DNA of 64,000 nt from Trametopsis cervina (taxonomy: Eukaryota > Basidiomycota > Agaricomycetes > Polyporales > Irpicaceae). Positions 59,875-64,000 of this stretch are shown here, in pieces (position 1 is the stretch's first letter; each line of letters starts with the position of its first letter). Location: positions 248,001 to 312,000 of the forward strand of contig MU278374.1 of the NCBI GenBank assembly GCA_022385755.1, given 5' to 3'. The notes beneath the pieces are model-generated. The model saw only the letters and a program-made list of their open reading frames with translations. It did not search any database and was not told the origin of the DNA. Position numbers and translations under genes: made by a program.

Positions 59875-60384
59875 ACGTTGGTGCAAGCTTCCCCAACCAA
59901 ATGCGGACGCTAGATGACAAACGCTTTTGACTTTCACCTCTCATTGTGTTACGTTCGTTCACGAAATGTGTATACTACTCACCGTCCGTGTATCTGTAAT
60001 ATATTCTTTGCAGAGCAAATCCATCTGTCAAACTCGTTGTTCATACTCTAGTGTTGCCTTGTCAGTAATAATATGAAGATGTTCCGCTCATTGAACCTCT
60101 GCTTAAGATTTCTGCGCACCAGGGCAAATACGCACAAACAAAGGCGGGATCCCGATTGCCGAGCCTGGAAGTATTTGCTTTGACTCACCCACAGTTACTG
60201 TGCGAGTACTCTGCCGCACGAGATCAGAGCCAAATGCAAGACCCATTCTCACCACTCGCGCCTGAGCTCCCACATTCGTTATATATCACCGCGTAATTCC
60301 ACCATGGCAGAAGCCGGAAACTGATTCTTCCCAGGCTGTTATCAGATAATACTGTGGGGGTCCGCATTCAGTTCCGCCAGAAAC
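59875..60384. other. Intergenic: promoter and leader of TAH18
   Basis: 510 bp holding the promoter. A short upstream reading frame is at 60304-60324. Confidence 0.6.
60304..60324 (+). promoter_or_regulatory. Upstream open reading frame in TAH18 leader
   Basis: ACC-ATG-GCA, a strong initiation context, followed by five more codons (MAEAGN) and TGA at 60322-60324, 60 bp before the main ATG at 60385. If it is in the leader it should reduce or regulate initiation at the main start. The transcription start is not known. Confidence 0.4.
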
Positions 60385-62653
60385 ATGACTATCCACCACC
60401 ACGACTCTGAAGGGGAGGACGGAAGAGAGATCACCATTCTCTATGCCACGGAAACTGGCAATGCGCAAGATGTAGCAGAACGCCTCGCTCGGCTGTGTCG
60501 TCGTCTGCACTTCGACGTGCAGGTCGCCAGCTTGGATGAGTATGAAGCAGTGAGTGCCTACACTGTGGGCATGTACATCCTCTGACATTGTCTCCTAAGG
60601 ATTCCCTCTTCTCCGTACACACTGTCATCTTTGTGATCGCTACCTCAGGCACAGGTCGCGAGCCACGCTCGATGACAGCTTTCTGGCTGTCCATCCTACG
60701 GTCAGACCTCCCTTCCGATTTGTTCGACCACCTAGATTTCGCCGTTTTTGGTCTAGGCGATACAGCATACGAGAAGTTCTGTTGGCCTGCAAAGCTGCTA
60801 GAGAGGCGGCTGCTCAGTCTCGGTGCGAACCAGCTCATCGAGAGAGGCGACGCGGACGACCAACATCAACTGGGGTAAATACATCCCCTGCGTCTTTCAC
60901 TTCTGGACCGGAGTTCTCATATGCGTTGGATAATAGTATTGATGGGGCGCTTGACCCGTGGATAGAGAAGCTCTCAACGCAACTTCTGGTTACCTTCCCA
61001 CTTCCTCCGGGCGTTGCAGTCCTGCCGGATGGAAAACCTTTGCCCCGTGTACACGTTGTAGAAGGTTATGATCCCTCAATAGCAGTGGGGAGGCTGTCTA
61101 TCTCTGGAAAGCAAGACTATCTCACTGCAACGATTGCTCGCAACGATAGGATAACAGCTCAGGACTGGTACCAGGACGTTCGACATTTTGACCTGGATTT
61201 CGATGAAGACCTAGAGTAAGTTACTTCTTGCGCATCAAAACCCCTGTGAATAATTCATACTTCGCCAGCTACAACGCAGGGGACATTGCCGTCATCCATC
61301 CACATGTTTCTGCTGAAGAAGTCGACTCGTTCTTGGCTGGCATGGGCTGGACTGACCAGGCGGATGACCTGTTCACAATCAAACATGTCCTCCCGGAGCA
61401 GTCCCTCCCTCCCCGAATGCCTAGTACAGTCTCTCTACGACTTCTCTTCACCCAATATCTAGACATCAACGCCGTACCTAGGAAGTCCTTCTTCGCACTT
61501 CTCCGCCATTTCACTACGGAGCAAATGGAAAGTGACAAGTTGGACGAGTTCTTAATTGGCCCGTACGCAGCTGTGAGTATCCTCACTTCACATCTGGTGC
61601 ATGTCCTTCATGTTTCTATTTCGGATAGGATGACCTCTTCGAGTACTGTACAAGCGTACGCCGAAGCATTCGTGAGGTGCTGGAAGAGTTTAGGAGCGCT
61701 AAGATTCCTAGAGAGTATCTCTTTGATCTTTTCCCTGTTCTGCGCCCTAGGGAATTCTCAATCGCCAGCTCGGTCCGAGTACGTGCCCTGTGACGGAACA
61801 TCTCATCCATCCACATTTCATTTACTTATAATCACTCACACAGCGCCATCCTCGTCGAATTCAACTGTGTGTAGCCATCGTCAGCTATCGAACCAAGCTC
61901 CGAGTAGTAAGACGTGGTGTTGCCACGACATACCTCGCTTCTCTCCAGCCAGGTACGTGCAATGTTTTTACACTCCATTTCATCTCTAACAGACAACACT
62001 TGTAGGTACCAAACTCGACATACGTCTTAAAAAGGGCTTCTTTAGACTGCCTCAAGATCCGAGTACTCCTGTGATCTGCATAGGCCCCGGTACAGGTATT
62101 GCACCCGCACGCTCTATCATTGAGGAGAGGATAGCTTGGGGAGCCTATGGTAAGACAGCTTATACCTGTTGATCTATCGCTTAAACGAACTCGCCATTCT
62201 TCTCGTACAGACAATACGCTGTATCAAGGCTGCAGGTCCGCGAGCAAGGACCAGCACTATAAAGATGATTTCACCACGCTTGCTACAGAGAAGAACAAGG
62301 GCGGAAACAAGCTCGTGTATCGTGTTGCTTGCTCGCGAGACGGACCACCTGGATTCGGACGCACATATGTTCAGCATCTCATTAGGGAGGACTCGGAAAG
62401 AATCTGGGACATAGTGGGAACAAGAAAAGGCTCTGTATATATATCGGGGTACGTTGTGTCTCTGATACTGCCTAAACGGGTGAGCTCAAGTCATGGATGC
62501 TCTGCTAGATCGTCGAACAAGATGCCTGCTGGTGTCAGAATAGTCATTCAGGAAGCCATCGTCAAACATGGAGGGAAGGGAGAAGAAGAAGCGAAAGAGT
62601 TCGTCAATCAGATGGAGAGGGAAGGGAGATTGGTGGAAGATTGTTGGGATTAA
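60385..62653 (+). CDS. TAH18: NADPH-dependent diflavin oxidoreductase, Tah18/NDOR1
   Basis: The start at 60385 codes [20 protein letters not shown]. The N-terminal flavodoxin domain has [33 protein letters not shown] and [24 protein letters not shown]-binding domain follows, with [33 protein letters not shown] and [20 protein letters not shown] (the RxYS-like FAD site). The NADPH-binding part has [16 protein letters not shown] and ends [15 protein letters not shown]. This soluble enzyme passes electrons from NADPH to Dre2 for cytosolic Fe-S cluster assembly. About eight short introns are present. It is complete, with the usual domain order and length. Its 3' end converges with the acetyltransferase-like gene 166 bp away. 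Confidence 0.94.
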
Positions 62654-62819
62654 GATTCATGATTGATTCTTGGGGGTATTCGTCGCAGTCGATCTCGCTA
62701 TGGAATATAATCTTTGAATTCTATGATATTTGACGTGTCTACTCTATTGTCTGGTGCCCATACATGCCTGTGTGTGAATTCGTCATGAACTGCCCCAAAA
62801 TTCTAATACCCTGGAAATT

Positions 62820-64000
62820 CTATTGTGATACTGGCACTGATAAGACGCTCTCAATCGCAGCGTGCATATCCTCTACGAAAGATTCCGCAAACGCATTATC
62901 AATCGCACCCACACCCCACGTATACGTGACGTTCATCGACCCAGACGGCGAGCCCGACAAGTTCATCTTGATCACAGCCCCAAACAACCCGTCGTTCTGC
63001 CCCCAATACATGTCGTCCATCGTCCAGCTCGGCGCAGCACCATCACCATCATCGCCCTTCCGCTCTGCTATCGCCTCTTTCGGCGTTGCGCCGATATTCG
63101 ACAGCTCAAACGTCGTATCGCGTTTGTTCCCCATCTTGTCCAAGAAATACTTCTCGGCCATCCCGAGAGAGTATATGTACTTGATCGTCCCTATCACTTG
63201 TACGTCCTTCATATTCCTCCTGAGCGACTTCGTGAAGGCGGCTGCGGTCGTCCAGGGGAAGGACGTCTCTGTGAGCGGCCATGTCTGGGTGGAACGGGTG
63301 ATGGGCGGGGAGGAGCGGTAAGTGGACACGAAGTCGACGATGGTGAGCGGACCGAGCCCTGCGAACCTGCGTAGGGAGATGGGGACGGTCGTGACGAACT
63401 TCTTGTACCGCTTCAAGGTGGCTTTATGCTCCGGTGCGGCCAGCAAATGGGACAACACGCGCGTAGCGAGAGTGTGCAAGAACCCTGTCGCCGTGCAGTC
63501 GTGCGCCCTGCAGAGCGCGAGGAGCGCACTGGACGTAGAAGGCGGCAGTGCGCGCATGCGCGTGACGACGCCGGGGTGTTTGACGGAGCCGACGGGGTTT
63601 CCTGTCCATGCTTTGTAGCCGCTCTGCCAGGAGCGAGGCGTGAATGTCGAGTAGAGGATGCCGAAGAGGGTCTTGAGGGTGATGGAGACGTCCATGTGGT
63701 GTTCTATCGCGGGGAGGAGGGCGAGGTCTTTCGGGACTTGCACTATACTAGATTCCTCCTCTGTTCCGTCCGCGGCAGGTACATGGTTGAGCGCGTCGCG
63801 AAAAGCGAGATGGAACGCGTGCGCGGCGGTACCGTCCCCGATAGCATGATGCCACGAAAAGAGCACCGTTCTACCCCCATGTACGACGACGCGCCAGAGC
63901 GGCCTGCTCTTCTTATCCTGCACCGGCCTATCGAGCTCGGTGTTGAAGACCTCTTCAAGCGGCTTCGTATCATCTTCGGGGAACTCCACGACGTCGTTGA
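62820..64000 (-). CDS. Alcohol O-acetyltransferase-like protein, C-terminal part (5' end outside window)
   Basis: One open frame reads from the right edge to TGA at 62820 without introns. It has the HXXXD acyltransferase motif (LFSWHHAIGDGTAAHAFHL), placed as in AATase/condensation-type enzymes, then FVTTVPISLRRFAGLGPLT, VDFVSTYRSSP, ELSNIGATPKEA and VTYTWGVGAIDNAFAESFVE. The second conserved element (DFGWG in BAHD enzymes) is absent, as in the fungal alcohol acetyltransferase family. Likely role: transfer of an acyl group from acyl-CoA to an alcohol, either ester formation or secondary metabolism; the substrate is unknown. The N-terminal ~150 residues lie beyond the window. Confidence 0.85.
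   Translation of the reverse strand, partial: NDVVEFPEDDTKPLEEVFNTELDRPVQDKKSRPLWRVVVHGGRTVLFSWHHAIGDGTAAHAFHLAFRDALNHVPAADGTEEESSIVQVPKDLALLPAIEHHMDVSITLKTLFGILYSTFTPRSWQSGYKAWTGNPVGSVKHPGVVTRMRALPPSTSSALLALCRAHDCTATGFLHTLATRVLSHLLAAPEHKATLKRYKKFVTTVPISLRRFAGLGPLTIVDFVSTYRSSPPITRSTQTWPLTETSFPWTTAAAFTKSLRRNMKDVQVIGTIKYIYSLGMAEKYFLDKMGNKRDTTFELSNIGATPKEAIAERKGDDGDGAAPSWTMDDMYWGQNDGLFGAVIKMNLSGSPSGSMNVTYTWGVGAIDNAFAESFVEDMHAAIESVLSVPVSQ

Overview
This window is nuclear DNA from a filamentous basidiomycete, most likely an agaricomycete. The genes are split by many short introns (about 45-70 bp, GTRNGT...YAG). Spacing is compact, TATA boxes sit about 70-115 bp upstream of start codons, and several products are typical of mushroom-forming fungi: a multicopper oxidase, F-box-like families, a WOPR-domain regulator, a TKL kinase with a fungal helical-bundle N-terminus, and an Ams1-type mannosidase. 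I saw no rRNA, tRNA, CRISPR array, bacterial gene or intact transposon.

Layout. 1-1066: 3' part of a multicopper oxidase (+). 1.3-10.8 kb: a lineage-specific duplication zone. It holds two copies of an unrecognised coiled-coil protein gene (A, B). Three copies of a small dual-specificity-phosphatase-like gene follow: two intact, and one cut down to its 3' exons by a deletion. Two tandem copies of an F-box-like gene lie between them on the minus strand, one carrying a single-base frameshift. 11.6-13.0 kb: an unrecognised gene (-). 14.2-20.8 kb: a full-length ABCC transporter of the Ybt1 type (-). 21.2-22.4 kb: a three-RRM protein with a probable mitochondrial presequence (-). 22.7-28.3 kb: a very large TKL kinase with an MLKL-NTD-like helical bundle and a conserved C-terminal domain (-), with a small unknown gene just upstream. 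28.9-34.6 and 35.9-39.1 kb: gene-poor stretches around a WOPR (Gti1/Pac2/Wor1-type) transcription regulator (+).

39.1-64 kb is a dense housekeeping segment: PMS1-type MutL homologue (-), ferroportin-like metal exporter (-), a single-pass membrane protein (+), an LEA-like hydrophilic stress protein (+), a TLDc/OXR1 protein (+), a METTL24-like type II membrane methyltransferase (-), the vacuolar alpha-mannosidase AMS1 (+), a four-helix MARVEL-like membrane protein (+), the TAH18/NDOR1 diflavin reductase with an upstream short reading frame (+), and the C-terminal part of an alcohol O-acetyltransferase-like protein (-) that runs off the right edge.

The segment is not one pathway. The most unusual items are: (1) the A/phosphatase/F-box duplication zone, whose phosphatases have a P-loop with Tyr in place of the usual His before the catalytic Cys; (2) the large kinase that joins a cell-death-like helical bundle, a TKL kinase domain and a basidiomycete C-terminal domain; and (3) the WOPR regulator isolated in nearly 9 kb of gene-poor DNA. 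Exon boundaries were read by eye from splice signals and frame, so gene spans are firmer than individual exon ends.
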